Part shown: positions 54,301-62,171 of the stretch, piece by piece
How positions within the stretch are numbered: the stretch's first letter is position 1
How the letters are laid out: each line of letters starts with the position of its first letter
Source: Aureivirga sp. CE67
Lineage (GTDB): Bacteria > Bacteroidota > Bacteroidia > Flavobacteriales > Flavobacteriaceae
Reading direction: 5' to 3'
Assembly: GCF_015767245.1 (NCBI RefSeq)
Contig: NZ_JADOTV010000011.1
Location: forward strand, 62,001-126,000
Length of the DNA stretch: 64,000 bases
Position numbers and translations under genes: made by a program
The notes under the pieces: model-generated
Database searches by the model: none
What the model was told of the DNA's origin: nothing
The model's input: the letters and a program-made list of their open reading frames with translations, nothing else

Positions 54301-54885
54301 AGAGAGAGGTAAGTATGTTCCTTTATTGTCAATACATACTTGAATAAATTGTCTAATTTTTGATAAATAATCACTGAAATGATTGAAAATGATTTTAAAT
54401 AATCTTTTCTTAAATAATACACTATGTTCATCAAATAAATTGATTGAAATAACTTCTCTTAATTTGTTTTTATAAAAAGAATTTATTTTAAAAGATATGT
54501 TAGTATCTTTTTCATTATTGTGAGAAAATACAATTGTGTTATTAAGATTAATTTTTTTGTCTAGTAAAAATGATTCGTTTTCTAATAAATAATTATTTCC
54601 ATCTATAATAAATATTAAATCATGATTATTAATATATTCTTCACTTAATCTATCAAAGCTTTCAAAATAAACATCAAAATCAGTTGTTGATAAAGAAAAA
54701 TCAATTCTCCATTTTTCTTTTAATCTAATGTTATTTTCATGATTACTTTCTAATACCTTAAATTCAAAGTCTTTATTTTTAGAAAATAAATCAGGTATAT
54801 AAAAAAATGAGTTTAAATTATTATTATTTGAAATAATCCATAATCTTCTTTTAGAAGTTATATGTGTAATTTTTGGTAATGACAT
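51370..54885 (-). CDS. LRR-Roc-COR-TIR protein (ROCO family, NLR-like)
   Basis: 1171 residues in five parts. Residues 1-190 are an alpha/beta region without a known name. Leucine-rich repeats span about 195-400, with LxxLxLxxNxI units such as LEYLNISNNELEKIP. A Roc GTPase follows: P-loop GNSEVGKST at 441-449 and FDIGGHD at 490-496. A COR-like region fills about 640-960. The C-terminal TIR domain, about 987-1130, starts KKIFISYSKQD and holds SELEAGSEW, where the Glu is at the place of the catalytic residue of NADase TIRs. The likely role is ligand sensing by the LRR, a GTP switch, and NAD depletion by TIR. It starts 4 bases after the small membrane gene. Confidence 0.88.
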   Translation of the reverse strand: MSLPKITHITSKRRLWIISNNNNLNSFFYIPDLFSKNKDFEFKVLESNHENNIRLKEKWRIDFSLSTTDFDVYFESFDRLSEEYINNHDLIFIIDGNNYLLENESFLLDKKINLNNTIVFSHNNEKDTNISFKINSFYKNKLREVISINLFDEHSVLFKKRLFKIIFNHFSDYLSKIRQFIQVCIDNKGTYLPLSSCNLTSLYEIPEIFETKHFLEELQLCNESAKYENNKWTHNKIGNFQEINMLGGNIPEEIKNLSKLKKLHLGGDWKNKDWNKFNFQNIEVLNGLENLEYLNISNNELEKIPSFEGLQKLKTLYLNNNNIKNLDFNSTMEKLEELNLSSNQIENLDFVKFIPNVKTLDLHSNKIKDVKPLIDLIYKIGIKNSRWNINTINIADNLLDNFTSSLIDKSSKHILQQLNEISNLKEEEINNIREIKVILIGNSEVGKSTLANYLKNKKYKKDIETTLWLEEFQIKLKIPKKNIEYQINLFDIGGHDFYHDTHHLIYSPNSIFILLWDKKTHKYNDSRPLKQKYKGKIKESFTVDFPLEYWLDSILYYFKKKEFQTNIALYDYDKITNEEKGVNKITDVKSKIKSNTLVVQNKVSSIKNILHLNHSELFDKFPFIFDFTNFSIKNYRNTNHFKDLLFQNINHLEISSTPIQNYYNTLKNRILKSNKIIVDKNEFILLCKENKSDITNEQIENFIVYLLDLSVIIHFFDNNRTLNLYKGLKNISTRIQLDKIILNKKSLKLNISFNDRFVIKRSTILSILQKTIEYFPEYNGVIKENNLKEILNSNIGIYSNKINYTDLIVFLIDKKILFKQPNTKNFIAPLYLPKEPDDSINMFLDEEKFPNVKYKYEGYIHKSFIFDIFNKFKNEISHYFWKNGILLKRNIEIILIKFIISENGCFVDIYKQNNNKSNDFFNSIIDYIEDESVFYDYTKLVPNIHNEFAPLEEILKYQKQNILNFKYDNKNLKLSDFKKHLSQKNKMKKIFISYSKQDLKYIHEFKKHLSALHLNGKVSDWYCSELEAGSEWSAEIKKHFDESDIICFMVSPNFMNTPYIQEYEIKPAFERYKKDKSFRIVPIFLDYCQWRTEEFNLSKFTGLPYTAKPIADFNNKNIAWYIISECLRIVIEQDNISMENENHIYTNNKLPKDILSIYERLIEGKLDNNSI

Positions 54886-54889
54886 TATT

Positions 54890-55291
54890 TTAATTTATGA
54901 ATGAGTAAATGATAGATGTAATTATTATTAATAATCCAAAAAATACTCTGAAAGTTTCAGAAAATATAGAAGAAATCCAAGTGTTTTTTTCTTTATTATA
55001 TTCAGAAACATTCATGTTAAAATCGATATCATTCTTTTTTTTAGCAACAGTTTTATATAAACCTCTATACTGTCTTTCTTTTGAAAGAAAATAACCGTCT
55101 AAAATCCAAAAAAGAATAATTATCAAATAAGAAACATAAAATAATTCCTTTTCAAATTTTCCAGATGCTATTAGAGCAAAAAGAGCTGAAACTAAAGTTA
55201 CAACCCAACCTTTAATCATAAATGAATTTGAATTCATTCTCGCAATAACGTTTTGAATAAACTCTAAATGTTTTCTTTTATCTTCTTCCAT
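54890..55291 (-). CDS. Small multi-spanning membrane protein paired with the LRR-Roc-COR-TIR gene
   Basis: 133 residues from the ATG at 55291; a GTG at 55315 is in frame but overlaps the -7 element. After a charged start MEEDKRKHLEFIQNVIARM come hydrophobic segments at about 26-44, 49-68 and 112-131, with a charged loop near 70-108 (SKERQYRGLYKTVAKKKND). I believe this family is seen beside defence genes, but I cannot name it. It is the first gene of a two-gene operon, ending 4 bases before the TIR gene. A role as a membrane partner or second effector is inference. Confidence 0.7.
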   Translation of the reverse strand: MEEDKRKHLEFIQNVIARMNSNSFMIKGWVVTLVSALFALIASGKFEKELFYVSYLIIILFWILDGYFLSKERQYRGLYKTVAKKKNDIDFNMNVSEYNKEKNTWISSIFSETFRVFFGLLIIITSIIYSFIN

Positions 55292-55314
55292 TGTATATAA
55301 TATTTTTATTTTCA

Positions 55315-55322
55315 CAAATATA
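55315..55322 (-). promoter_or_regulatory. -7 element TATATTTG for the membrane protein-TIR operon
   Basis: An exact TAnnTTTG match on the minus strand, 23 bases before the ATG at 55291. No -33 TTG found. Confidence 0.5.
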
Positions 55323-55477
55323 ATTTTATATAGTTAATATTTGAAAAAATGAATAATATAAATGTTAATAATTTATGTTTAAATATTGAGTTTTGTCTAT
55401 TTGAAAATAAAAGGTTGTAAAATATTATTCCCAGAAATAATCTCAATATATTTACACAATGAAATATAGAATAGAAG

Positions 55478-56275
55478 ATGAAAATGAATTTTGATATTGA
55501 TAAAATTGTAAACTATTTACAAAAATATACTTCAGATTTAGAAGATTATTACCAATGGTCGGTGAGTTTGAAATCTTTATATAAAATAGTAGAACTTGGA
55601 GTTATTTCCAAAGAAAAAGCTTTAGAGTTAGATGCTTTAAAACCTTATGAAAAAGAAGTGCAGTTAAAAGCTATTTTGCAACCAATTTTGCTGGAATCGT
55701 ATCAAAATAATTTTCCTTTTTTCCAAGAATTAGGAATGTGGATTGTACGAGATTGGGGTGGAATCAGAGCTGCAAAAATGGAAGATACGATTGCAACGGT
55801 AAAAGATGTTTTAGAGAAAAACAAAGCGCCTTTTAAAAGAGTGGCGAGTTATTCGAAGGTTTGTACATTTATGAATCCAAATAAATATTTGATTTACGAC
55901 TCGAGAGTTGCCTATTCTCTAAATTGGATTTTACTTTCTCAAAAGGCTGGAACTATTTATTTTCCGATTCCAGAAGGTAGAAATTCCAAAATGTCAGCAT
56001 TTGATATGAAAGTTCTGATTCGTTTGAAGCATAAAGAAAATTATCAAGTAAACTCGATTTCTGAAATTGATAAACGTTTTATTTTGAACCGTGACAAATC
56101 ATTATTTATTCCACAAAACGAAGCTTATAAAGAAATGTGTCAATTGGTGAAAGAAATCAGTTTGAAACTTTGGAATACAGAAAAAGCAGAGAAATTATAT
56201 TTTACAGAAATGCTTTTATTTTCTATCGCAGATTCTTTTGTGATTGAAGATATTGTGAATTCGGATTTGTTTTAA
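55478..56275 (+). CDS. Unknown protein with a DNA-glycosylase-like helical motif
   Basis: 265 residues, mostly helical and soluble. ASYSKVCTFMNPNKYLIYDS followed by RVAYSLNWILL (about 124-154) resembles the helix-hairpin-helix and Asp region of Ogg-like DNA glycosylases and related small proteins of unknown role, in which the Asp of YDSRV would be the key residue. The match is by eye and weak. No zinc or nuclease motif is seen. It is divergent from the membrane protein-TIR operon and may belong to the same accessory block. It is followed by a repeat at 56302-56330. Confidence 0.6.
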   Translation: MKMNFDIDKIVNYLQKYTSDLEDYYQWSVSLKSLYKIVELGVISKEKALELDALKPYEKEVQLKAILQPILLESYQNNFPFFQELGMWIVRDWGGIRAAKMEDTIATVKDVLEKNKAPFKRVASYSKVCTFMNPNKYLIYDSRVAYSLNWILLSQKAGTIYFPIPEGRNSKMSAFDMKVLIRLKHKENYQVNSISEIDKRFILNRDKSLFIPQNEAYKEMCQLVKEISLKLWNTEKAEKLYFTEMLLFSIADSFVIEDIVNSDLF

Positions 56276-56301
56276 AATGAAATATTAATTAAAAATCAAT
56301 T

Positions 56302-56330
56302 CCCCTCTTGAGAGGGGCAAGGGGTGTGTT
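56302..56330. repeat. GC-rich repeat related to 37035-37060
   Basis: CCCCTCTTGAGAGGGG, a perfect 8-bp palindrome, is followed by AAGGGGTGTGTT. The complement of 37035-37060 shares GAGAGGGG, two to four variable bases, and AAGGGGTGTGTT. A fragment, AGGTGTGTTT, recurs at 57261-57270. Confidence 0.7.
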
Positions 56331-56456
56331 AAAAAATCAAAAAAGAGAAAAACAACTTCAAGAGCCTGAGTCACCAGTTGATATCTTAAAGATTGAGGAA
56401 CTCGAAATCGGATTTTCATTTGAACGAAAACTGAGATTTGTAAAAAATAAAAAACT

Positions 56457-56852
56457 ATGAGATTATATTTTAAATGTTCTGATTGTGGAAACGAAAGTCC
56501 ATTCCCTTATTCTGCAAACGATAGAGTAAGTTTAGCACAAGAACATAATTTGCAGAAGATTTCTTGTCAACATTGTTCTAAGGTTTCTAATTTTGATTAT
56601 AAATTAGATTCAATCAAAGCCGAAAAAGGTAAAACAAATAAGATTATTATTTTATTACTTTTTGTAATTTCAATTGTTGGAGAATATTTTTATTTCAAAA
56701 CTTATTACCGTTCAGATCTAGAATATTCTATGCAAGGTTTTATGTTTGGAGCAATTCTGATTTTAATTGTACCCGTTGCAATTGCTAGTATTTTAAATAA
56801 AATAGAAGAAAAGAAAATTAGAACTTTTAATAATTATAGAACTGGGCATTAA
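56457..56852 (+). CDS. Zinc-ribbon protein with two membrane helices
   Basis: 131 residues. Two CxxC pairs in FKCSDCG (residues 6-9) and SCQHCS (residues 37-40) form a likely zinc ribbon. Two hydrophobic segments follow at about 62-81 and 93-113, with a short basic tail. The cytoplasmic ribbon may bind protein or nucleic acid. No family name is claimed. It is a separate small gene between two repeats, after the unknown gene at 55478. The stretch before it (56331-56456) has degenerate repeat remnants. Confidence 0.65.
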   Translation: MRLYFKCSDCGNESPFPYSANDRVSLAQEHNLQKISCQHCSKVSNFDYKLDSIKAEKGKTNKIIILLLFVISIVGEYFYFKTYYRSDLEYSMQGFMFGAILILIVPVAIASILNKIEEKKIRTFNNYRTGH

Positions 56853-57285
56853 TTAAATTTTGGAGTTTTACTTTTGAATAATAAGATTTGTTTTTGGTAA
56901 ATTAGACTTATTATGATTCATTTTTGTATTAATATTTACAGATTGTCAAATTCCTCTTTCGAAAATATGGTTTTCAAGTTCTTTAATTTTTCTCAAAAAT
57001 CGAAGATTTTCTTTGTCTTTCATAATGAGTGTAGTATTTTAATTACGTTAAGGAATTCTGAATCCTTGTAAGAATTTTAGTAATTAAAATACGGTTTTTT
57101 GACCTTGTTGTCAAAAAAACACCTTTTATGAAAGTGTCCTTTTTTGGTTCGTTTTTTGGACAAGCAAAAAATGAACAAGAACGTGAATAAGACAAAAAAG
57201 TTTACTGTGTTACTAGAAATTTATTAGAATTTAGCAGCCCTGACTTTCAAAGATGGTTAAAGGTGTGTTTAAAAAATAATTAATT
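56853..57285. other. Intergenic region with a dispersed repeat
   Basis: About 430 bases. The stretch 57139-57178 contains TTTTTTGGTTCGTTTTTTGG followed by ACAAGCAAAAAATGAACAAG, matching the reverse complement of 39221-39258 over most of its length. A 25-codon frame on the minus strand (56946-57023) is open but too short to call. There is also a short inverted sequence at 57101-57120. No gene is called. Confidence 0.55.
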
Positions 57286-58056
57286 ATGAATATAGTTTGT
57301 TTTGATATCGGAACTACCAATTTGAAAGTGGTTTCTATTTTGAATGATAAGAGTTTAAAAAAGACTTTTACAACAACAAATCCAGAAAAAATTATAGATG
57401 TATTTTGTGCAGAAATTCATTTTGATAAAATATTAATTACAGGAACAGGTTCGAATAAAATTGAAAAGAAAGGCAATTATATTTTTATTAATGAGTTAGA
57501 AGCTAGTGCACATATTGCAAAAACAAAAAGTTTGGATTCTTGTATTATTGTAAATATTGGTACAGGAACTTCTTTTGTTAAATATGAAAAAGGCGAAACA
57601 ACGCATTTGATCGGAACAGGAATAGGAGGCGGGACACTTCTTGGACTTTCGCAAAGATTATTAGGAACCAATTCTAGTTTTGAAATAGAAAAGCTTGCAG
57701 AAAATGGGAATCTGAATGAGATAAACATCACAGCAAATGATTTGTTTGAAGAATCATTTAGTTTTTTGAAAGGAGATATTACGATTTCAAATTTCGCTAA
57801 AAACTCTACAGAGACAAATAACCTAGCAATTGGAATTTGTAGTTTGGTTGCTGAACCAATTGTTTCCATTTTAAAAGCACACTTGGAAAATATGGATTCT
57901 AAGAAAGTTCTTTTTTGTGGCGGAACTACCGAAAATCAATCAATACGTTTAATTCTTGAAAAATATTCGAAATTATTTGAGTTTGATTATCACTTTTTAG
58001 AAGATCCGATTTATGGAACTTGTTTGGGAGCGATTTCTTTGTGTCAAAGTAAATAA
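57286..58056 (+). CDS. coaW: Type II pantothenate kinase-like protein
   Basis: 256 residues of the ASKHA fold. VCFDIGTTNLKVVSI at 4-18 is the phosphate 1 motif. CIIVNIGTGTSFVKYEKG near 86-103 is the phosphate 2 motif, with HLIGTGIGGGTLLGLSQRLLG right after it, the signature of type II pantothenate kinase (CoaW/Fumble). KVLFCGGTTENQSIRLILE near 207-225 is the adenosine motif. It phosphorylates pantothenate with ATP in the first step of coenzyme A synthesis. Most Bacteroidota use the type III enzyme (CoaX), so the type II call needs care. It is convergent with the glycosylase-like gene. Confidence 0.75.
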   Translation: MNIVCFDIGTTNLKVVSILNDKSLKKTFTTTNPEKIIDVFCAEIHFDKILITGTGSNKIEKKGNYIFINELEASAHIAKTKSLDSCIIVNIGTGTSFVKYEKGETTHLIGTGIGGGTLLGLSQRLLGTNSSFEIEKLAENGNLNEINITANDLFEESFSFLKGDITISNFAKNSTETNNLAIGICSLVAEPIVSILKAHLENMDSKKVLFCGGTTENQSIRLILEKYSKLFEFDYHFLEDPIYGTCLGAISLCQSK

Positions 58057-58082
58057 AACTCATAGAAATAAACTGTGAGTTT
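58056..58082. terminator. Hairpin between panK and the glycosylase-like gene
   Basis: A 10-bp stem with one G-U pair, AAACTCATAG with CTGTGAGTTT, and a seven-base loop. The flanking T content is modest, so the call is tentative. Confidence 0.5.
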
Positions 58083-58093
58083 ACAAGATTAAA

Positions 58094-58816
58094 TTAAATG
58101 TTCCAAGAATTAATAACTTCAGTCATAGTTTCTTTATTTTCCTTGAATTGACTAAATCGACTACCATTTGCACCAGAAGGATGAGGGAAGCCTTTTAAAA
58201 TTATATTATTATTCAATTTATTTTCTGAAGCTAGTTTTTCAAGAATTTCTCCCACACTTTTCCCAAGAGGAATGATAAGTTTATTTTCAAAATTACTTAA
58301 TTCAGGAACTAAATTTGAATTAATTGAATTCCATAAAAATTTGTTTTTCACAGGTGAAGGAGAAGATCCAGTATAATTTTTTCCATTTTTAAAGATAGGA
58401 TATTTTAGAGCAGAAGTTGAATGAAGTAATCCTCTGTTTATTCCAAAAAGACCATCACATGAAATTAAATTTAGTCTTTTATTTAGACCTATTTCATCAA
58501 GCATTGAGATTAGATTTTTTCGCATAGGTCCAGCAAAACTTGAGTTTGATTTTACATCTTTCAAAGCTTGTTCATCACTTTTTTGTTCATGATGAGAATT
58601 TATAAAGGAATAAAAAGCTTTTTCCATTTGACTTTGTCCAGATGTTATTCCTATAATAACAACTTTTGCATTTTTATTGATATAATCAAAAGGAGCATAA
58701 TACATTTCCAGATTATTCGTCGGGAAACTAGCCATCAAATATTTCTCATTTTTAAAATAATCTTTTTCATATTCCTCTTTAAAGGACTCTTTTTTAATTT
58801 CTTCTAAGTATTTCAT
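58094..58816 (-). CDS. Uracil-DNA glycosylase superfamily protein
   Basis: 240 residues. AKVVIIGITSGQSQMEKAF at about 50-68 and GFPHPSGANGSR near 209-220 match motif 1 and motif 2 (HPSxxx) of the UDG fold. FAGPMRKNLISMLDEIGLN near 94-112 is typical of family members that are not classic Ung. The typical catalytic Asp after GxxPG is absent, so it may not remove uracil. Members occur in phage or mobile defence contexts and also as repair genes. It is alone on the minus strand, with no recognised promoter. Confidence 0.75.
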   Translation of the reverse strand: MKYLEEIKKESFKEEYEKDYFKNEKYLMASFPTNNLEMYYAPFDYINKNAKVVIIGITSGQSQMEKAFYSFINSHHEQKSDEQALKDVKSNSSFAGPMRKNLISMLDEIGLNKRLNLISCDGLFGINRGLLHSTSALKYPIFKNGKNYTGSSPSPVKNKFLWNSINSNLVPELSNFENKLIIPLGKSVGEILEKLASENKLNNNIILKGFPHPSGANGSRFSQFKENKETMTEVINSWNI

Positions 58817-58891
58817 TTTAGTTTTTTTATCAAAAACATATTTAATTAAAGATGTTTCTATTTTATTCTTTTTTTAAAAGAAAAGTTAAAC

Positions 58892-59470
58892 TTATTTAAT
58901 TCGTTTAAGAACTCCAACCCTTTTTACAGTTATCCCTTTACTAGTTTTTACAGGATATTTTTTATCATCATGTTTTTCAAGAGTATCATCAAACAAAAGA
59001 TCTTTTCTAAACATTTTTCTTTTTGCAATATTAAAATCAGAAATTAAAGAATCAGAAATTTTGATAGTTCCACTTAGTTTCTCTGAAGTATCACTTTTTC
59101 CATTCATAAAAACAACATTTCCTTTTATTTCACCAAAAATTTCCCAGTTATTGTTCTTATTTTCATAATTGAAAATACTTATATAAGTACCATTATTTGG
59201 TCCTCCACTATATCCAGTAGAATTATAAGAAGTTACTCTCTCTGGAAATTCAATACGAACAATTACTGTATCTGTTGTGATTAATTTATCTTTGTAATAT
59301 TCTTTTTCAATAAATTCATAATTACCAATAATTCCACTTTTCTCTACAATTGATACTTCTGGTTCTTTTTCAAGGTTATTTGGTTTAGAATCACAAGAGA
59401 TAAATAATAAGAAGTTTAAACTTAAAAATAAAATACAACTAGTTGTTGATAATATATGTTTCTTTTTCAT
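58892..59470 (-). CDS. Hypothetical lipoprotein
   Basis: 192 residues. A lipoprotein signal ends LFISC, with Cys26 as the anchor (after SCILFLSLNFL). The mature part is beta-rich with NYEFIEKEYYKDKLITTDTVIV and NNGTYISIFNYENKN, ending in basic residues. No family is recognised. A TAnnTTTG element (59494-59501 on the minus strand) lies 24 bases upstream. It stands alone. Confidence 0.65.
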   Translation of the reverse strand: MKKKHILSTTSCILFLSLNFLLFISCDSKPNNLEKEPEVSIVEKSGIIGNYEFIEKEYYKDKLITTDTVIVRIEFPERVTSYNSTGYSGGPNNGTYISIFNYENKNNNWEIFGEIKGNVVFMNGKSDTSEKLSGTIKISDSLISDFNIAKRKMFRKDLLFDDTLEKHDDKKYPVKTSKGITVKRVGVLKRIK

Positions 59471-59493
59471 ATTTGGTTTAAATTTTATGAAAG

Positions 59494-59501
59494 CAAAAAT
59501 A
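59494..59501 (-). promoter_or_regulatory. -7 element TATTTTTG for the lipoprotein gene
   Basis: An exact TAnnTTTG match on the minus strand, 23 bases before the ATG at 59470. Confidence 0.45.
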
Positions 59502-59605
59502 TCTATTTTATTTAAATTTATATTCTACTTTTTTAAATTCTATCATCGTTTCTCTTTAAAGTTGTTAAAAAAATAATTATAAATATTTTTTTTAAGATAA
59601 AAATC

Positions 59606-59613
59606 TATATTTG
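59606..59613 (+). promoter_or_regulatory. -7 element TATATTTG for the DUF2167 gene
   Basis: An exact TAnnTTTG match 30 bases before the ATG at 59644. No -33 TTG at the usual distance. Confidence 0.5.
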
Positions 59614-59643
59614 CCAAAAATTAAGAATACATAAAAATTTAAC

Positions 59644-60582
59644 ATGTTAAAGAAGATTTTATTCGCTTTGTTTGTGATGTGTTTTGCATTTACAACAAAA
59701 GCACAAGAAAAAACAGACTCCTTATTAGTTCGTACAGATGCAGATTCACTTGCAATTACTTTAGAAGAGTATGCCGCTTATGAAAAAGCTTTAGATAGTA
59801 TCGTCAAAGGTTTTACATATGAATACGGTGAAGTAGAGTTATTAAACGGAAAAGTTTTGGTAAATGTTCCAGAAGGGTTTATGTTTTTAAATGCAAAAGA
59901 TAGTAAAACAGTTTTAGAAGATATTTGGGATAATCCGCCAACAGATGACCCTAGTTTAGGAATGTTATTTCCAAAAGATATGGGACCTTTAAGTGTTGAT
60001 CCAAATTCTTTTGCTATTGATATAACTTATAGTGATGAAGGTTATATTTCAGATGAAGATGCAAAAGATATTGATTATACAGATTTAATGAAAACTTTAA
60101 AGCAAGATACTGAAGATTGGAATGATGAGAGAGTAAGCCAAGGTTATGAAAAAATTCATTTAATAGGATGGGCATCAGAACCATATTATGATGCAATTAA
60201 TAAAAAATTACACTGGGCACAAGAATATAATTTTGAAGGAGGTGAAACGAATATTTTGAATTATAATATTCGTGTACTTGGGAGAAATGGTTATTTAAAT
60301 TTAAATGTAATTGGTGATATGGCCGTATTGCCAAGTGTTAAAAAAGAAATCAATCCAATTATTGAAAACTTTAATTTTACGAGAGGAAACACTTATGCAG
60401 AACATGATCCAAGTATTGATAAAGTTGCTGCTTATGGAATTGGAGGTCTTATTGCAGGAAAAGTATTAGCTAAAACAGGATTTTTTGCACTTTTGCTAAA
60501 ATTTTGGAAAGTGATTGCAATTGCAGCTGCTGGAGGATTTGCTGCTTTTAGAAATAAGATTTTTGGAAGTAAAGATGCTTAA
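59644..60582 (+). CDS. DUF2167 family membrane protein
   Basis: 312 residues with a signal peptide, MLKKILFALFVMCFAFTTKAQ, and a C-terminal helix region from about 262 with GGLIAGKVLAKTGFFALLLKFWKVIAIAAAGGFAAF. The soluble part has GEVELLNGKVLVNVPEGFMFLNAKDSKTVLEDIW near 62-95 and an LHWAQEYNFEGGETNILNYNIRVLGRNGYLNLNV stretch, matching the DUF2167 group of predicted membrane proteins. Role unknown. It is followed 87 bases later on the same strand by the thioredoxin-like gene. Confidence 0.85.
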   Translation: MLKKILFALFVMCFAFTTKAQEKTDSLLVRTDADSLAITLEEYAAYEKALDSIVKGFTYEYGEVELLNGKVLVNVPEGFMFLNAKDSKTVLEDIWDNPPTDDPSLGMLFPKDMGPLSVDPNSFAIDITYSDEGYISDEDAKDIDYTDLMKTLKQDTEDWNDERVSQGYEKIHLIGWASEPYYDAINKKLHWAQEYNFEGGETNILNYNIRVLGRNGYLNLNVIGDMAVLPSVKKEINPIIENFNFTRGNTYAEHDPSIDKVAAYGIGGLIAGKVLAKTGFFALLLKFWKVIAIAAAGGFAAFRNKIFGSKDA

Positions 60583-60669
60583 TTCAAAATTTAAATTTAT
60601 TGAAATAATTTTAAAAAAAATAGGTTGTTGAATGAAGTAATCTATTTTAATAAAAAACAAAAAATTAAA

Positions 60670-62025
60670 ATGAAAAATTTATTACTTATACTCTCAGGTC
60701 TATTATTTAGTATTTCCTTATATGCTAAATCTGGAAAAATAACTATTTCAGGTCAAGTAGAAAATCAGAAAGATCAAAATATAAGAGTTACTAAACTAAG
60801 TGGGCAACCTTTATTTACAGCAGAATTAGATGAAAATGGGAATTTCGATATGAAATTCAGGATTAAAAATGAAGGTTATTATAGACTTAAATATAATCGA
60901 AAATCATTTTTCATTTACCTTTATCCAAAAGATGATTTTTTTGTAAAATTTGATGCGAATGATATTGAAAATACATTTGTTTTTGATGGAGCTGGAGCAG
61001 AACGAAATAATTATCTTGCAGAAAAACAAAATGCAGAATTTAAGCTAAAAGATAATATTGAAGCTTTCTACAAAGTAACAGGAGAAGAATATCTTAAGAA
61101 TCTGGAGAATTTAAAAGAGATGCATTTAGCTTCACTTGAGAAATCCAATGTGGAAACATTTTTTATTGAAAGTGAAAAAAAGTCCTTAGAATATGAATAT
61201 TTAAATGCAATAGATGAATTTAAATCAAGTTATAAATATTTATTTGGTGAGGATATAGTGCTATCTGAAAATTTTTATCAACCAATAAACAATTTTAAAA
61301 TAAATAGCTATAAAGATTACAACAAGCAGCCTTATTTTAGATTTTTAGTAAATTCTTATTGGGAAAAGCAAATTGAGAATACTACTAATGTTTCTGAAAT
61401 GCTGAATGTTTTACGTCAGATTCCAGAAAGAGAAGTTATTAGTCAATTGGTATTGAATTTCTACTATAATATAACTCCAGAGAATGATCGAGCTCAGGAT
61501 TATCTGGAATTAGTTAAAAAAGTAACAAATAACCAACGATATATTGAAGCTTGTGAAAATAAATATAAAGAGATAGTAGGTGACAATAAATTGAGAAAAG
61601 GGGATGTTTCTCCTAGTTTTAGTTTTGAATCTATTGATGGAGAGATTGTAAATTTATCTGATTTTAAGGGTAAATATGTTTACATTGATGTTTGGGCAAC
61701 ATGGTGTGGACCTTGTTTAAAACAAATTCCATATCTAAAAGCTTTAGAAGAAGAATATATAGATAAAGACATTGTTTTTGTTAGCATATCGGTGGATAAT
61801 CTAAAAGATAAAATTAATTGGAAAAAAATGGTTAACACAAAACAACTTAGTGGAGTGCAACTTTTTGCCGATAAATCTTTTGATAGTGAATTCATGACAG
61901 CTTATGGAGTTGGTTCTATTCCTTATTTTATTTTGATTGATAAAGAAGGAAAAATAATCGATACTAAAGCTCCGCGACCTTCCCATGATAAAACGATGGA
62001 GTTGCTAGATGAATTATTAAAATAA
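60670..62025 (+). CDS. TlpA-like thioredoxin-family protein with an N-terminal DUF4369-like domain
   Basis: 451 residues from the ATG at 60670; a TTG at 60625 is in frame but the residues before MKNLLLILSGLLFSISLYA lack signal character. Order: signal peptide (1-19), a beta-rich N-terminal domain (20-125) like DUF4369, a helical middle, then a thioredoxin domain with WATWCGPC at about 348-355 and PYFILIDKEGKI. The CGPC pair should work as a periplasmic thiol-disulfide oxidoreductase. Such fusions are common in Bacteroidota. Substrate unknown. A strong terminator follows. Confidence 0.88.
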   Translation: MKNLLLILSGLLFSISLYAKSGKITISGQVENQKDQNIRVTKLSGQPLFTAELDENGNFDMKFRIKNEGYYRLKYNRKSFFIYLYPKDDFFVKFDANDIENTFVFDGAGAERNNYLAEKQNAEFKLKDNIEAFYKVTGEEYLKNLENLKEMHLASLEKSNVETFFIESEKKSLEYEYLNAIDEFKSSYKYLFGEDIVLSENFYQPINNFKINSYKDYNKQPYFRFLVNSYWEKQIENTTNVSEMLNVLRQIPEREVISQLVLNFYYNITPENDRAQDYLELVKKVTNNQRYIEACENKYKEIVGDNKLRKGDVSPSFSFESIDGEIVNLSDFKGKYVYIDVWATWCGPCLKQIPYLKALEEEYIDKDIVFVSISVDNLKDKINWKKMVNTKQLSGVQLFADKSFDSEFMTAYGVGSIPYFILIDKEGKIIDTKAPRPSHDKTMELLDELLK

Positions 62026-62035
62026 ATTAAATATG

Positions 62036-62064
62036 AAACCCGAGTTTTTAGCTTGGGTTTTTTT
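62036..62064 (+). terminator. Terminator after the thioredoxin-like gene
   Basis: A 9-bp stem with one G-U pair, AAACCCGAG with CTTGGGTTT, and a short loop is followed by a T run. Confidence 0.75.
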
Positions 62065-62085
62065 AGTTATATACTCATACTTGGC

Positions 62086-62105
62086 GGCTGAGCGTAGCCG
62101 AAGCC
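62086..62105 (+). repeat. GC-rich dispersed repeat, copy 1 of the right-hand cluster
   Basis: GGCTGAGCGTAGCCGAAGCC, a variant of the GGCTGAGCGGAGTCGAAGCC element, just past the terminator of the thioredoxin-like gene. Confidence 0.75.
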
Positions 62106-62171
62106 TAGTTATTTATAGTTTTAATTTCCTCAAAAAGATTTAATTTTAGTAGGCATCAATAAAAATATTTT

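Noticed and set aside
56946-57023. 25-codon frame on the minus strand
   Set aside because: Too short to be supported, no family, and lies in a repeat-containing gap.
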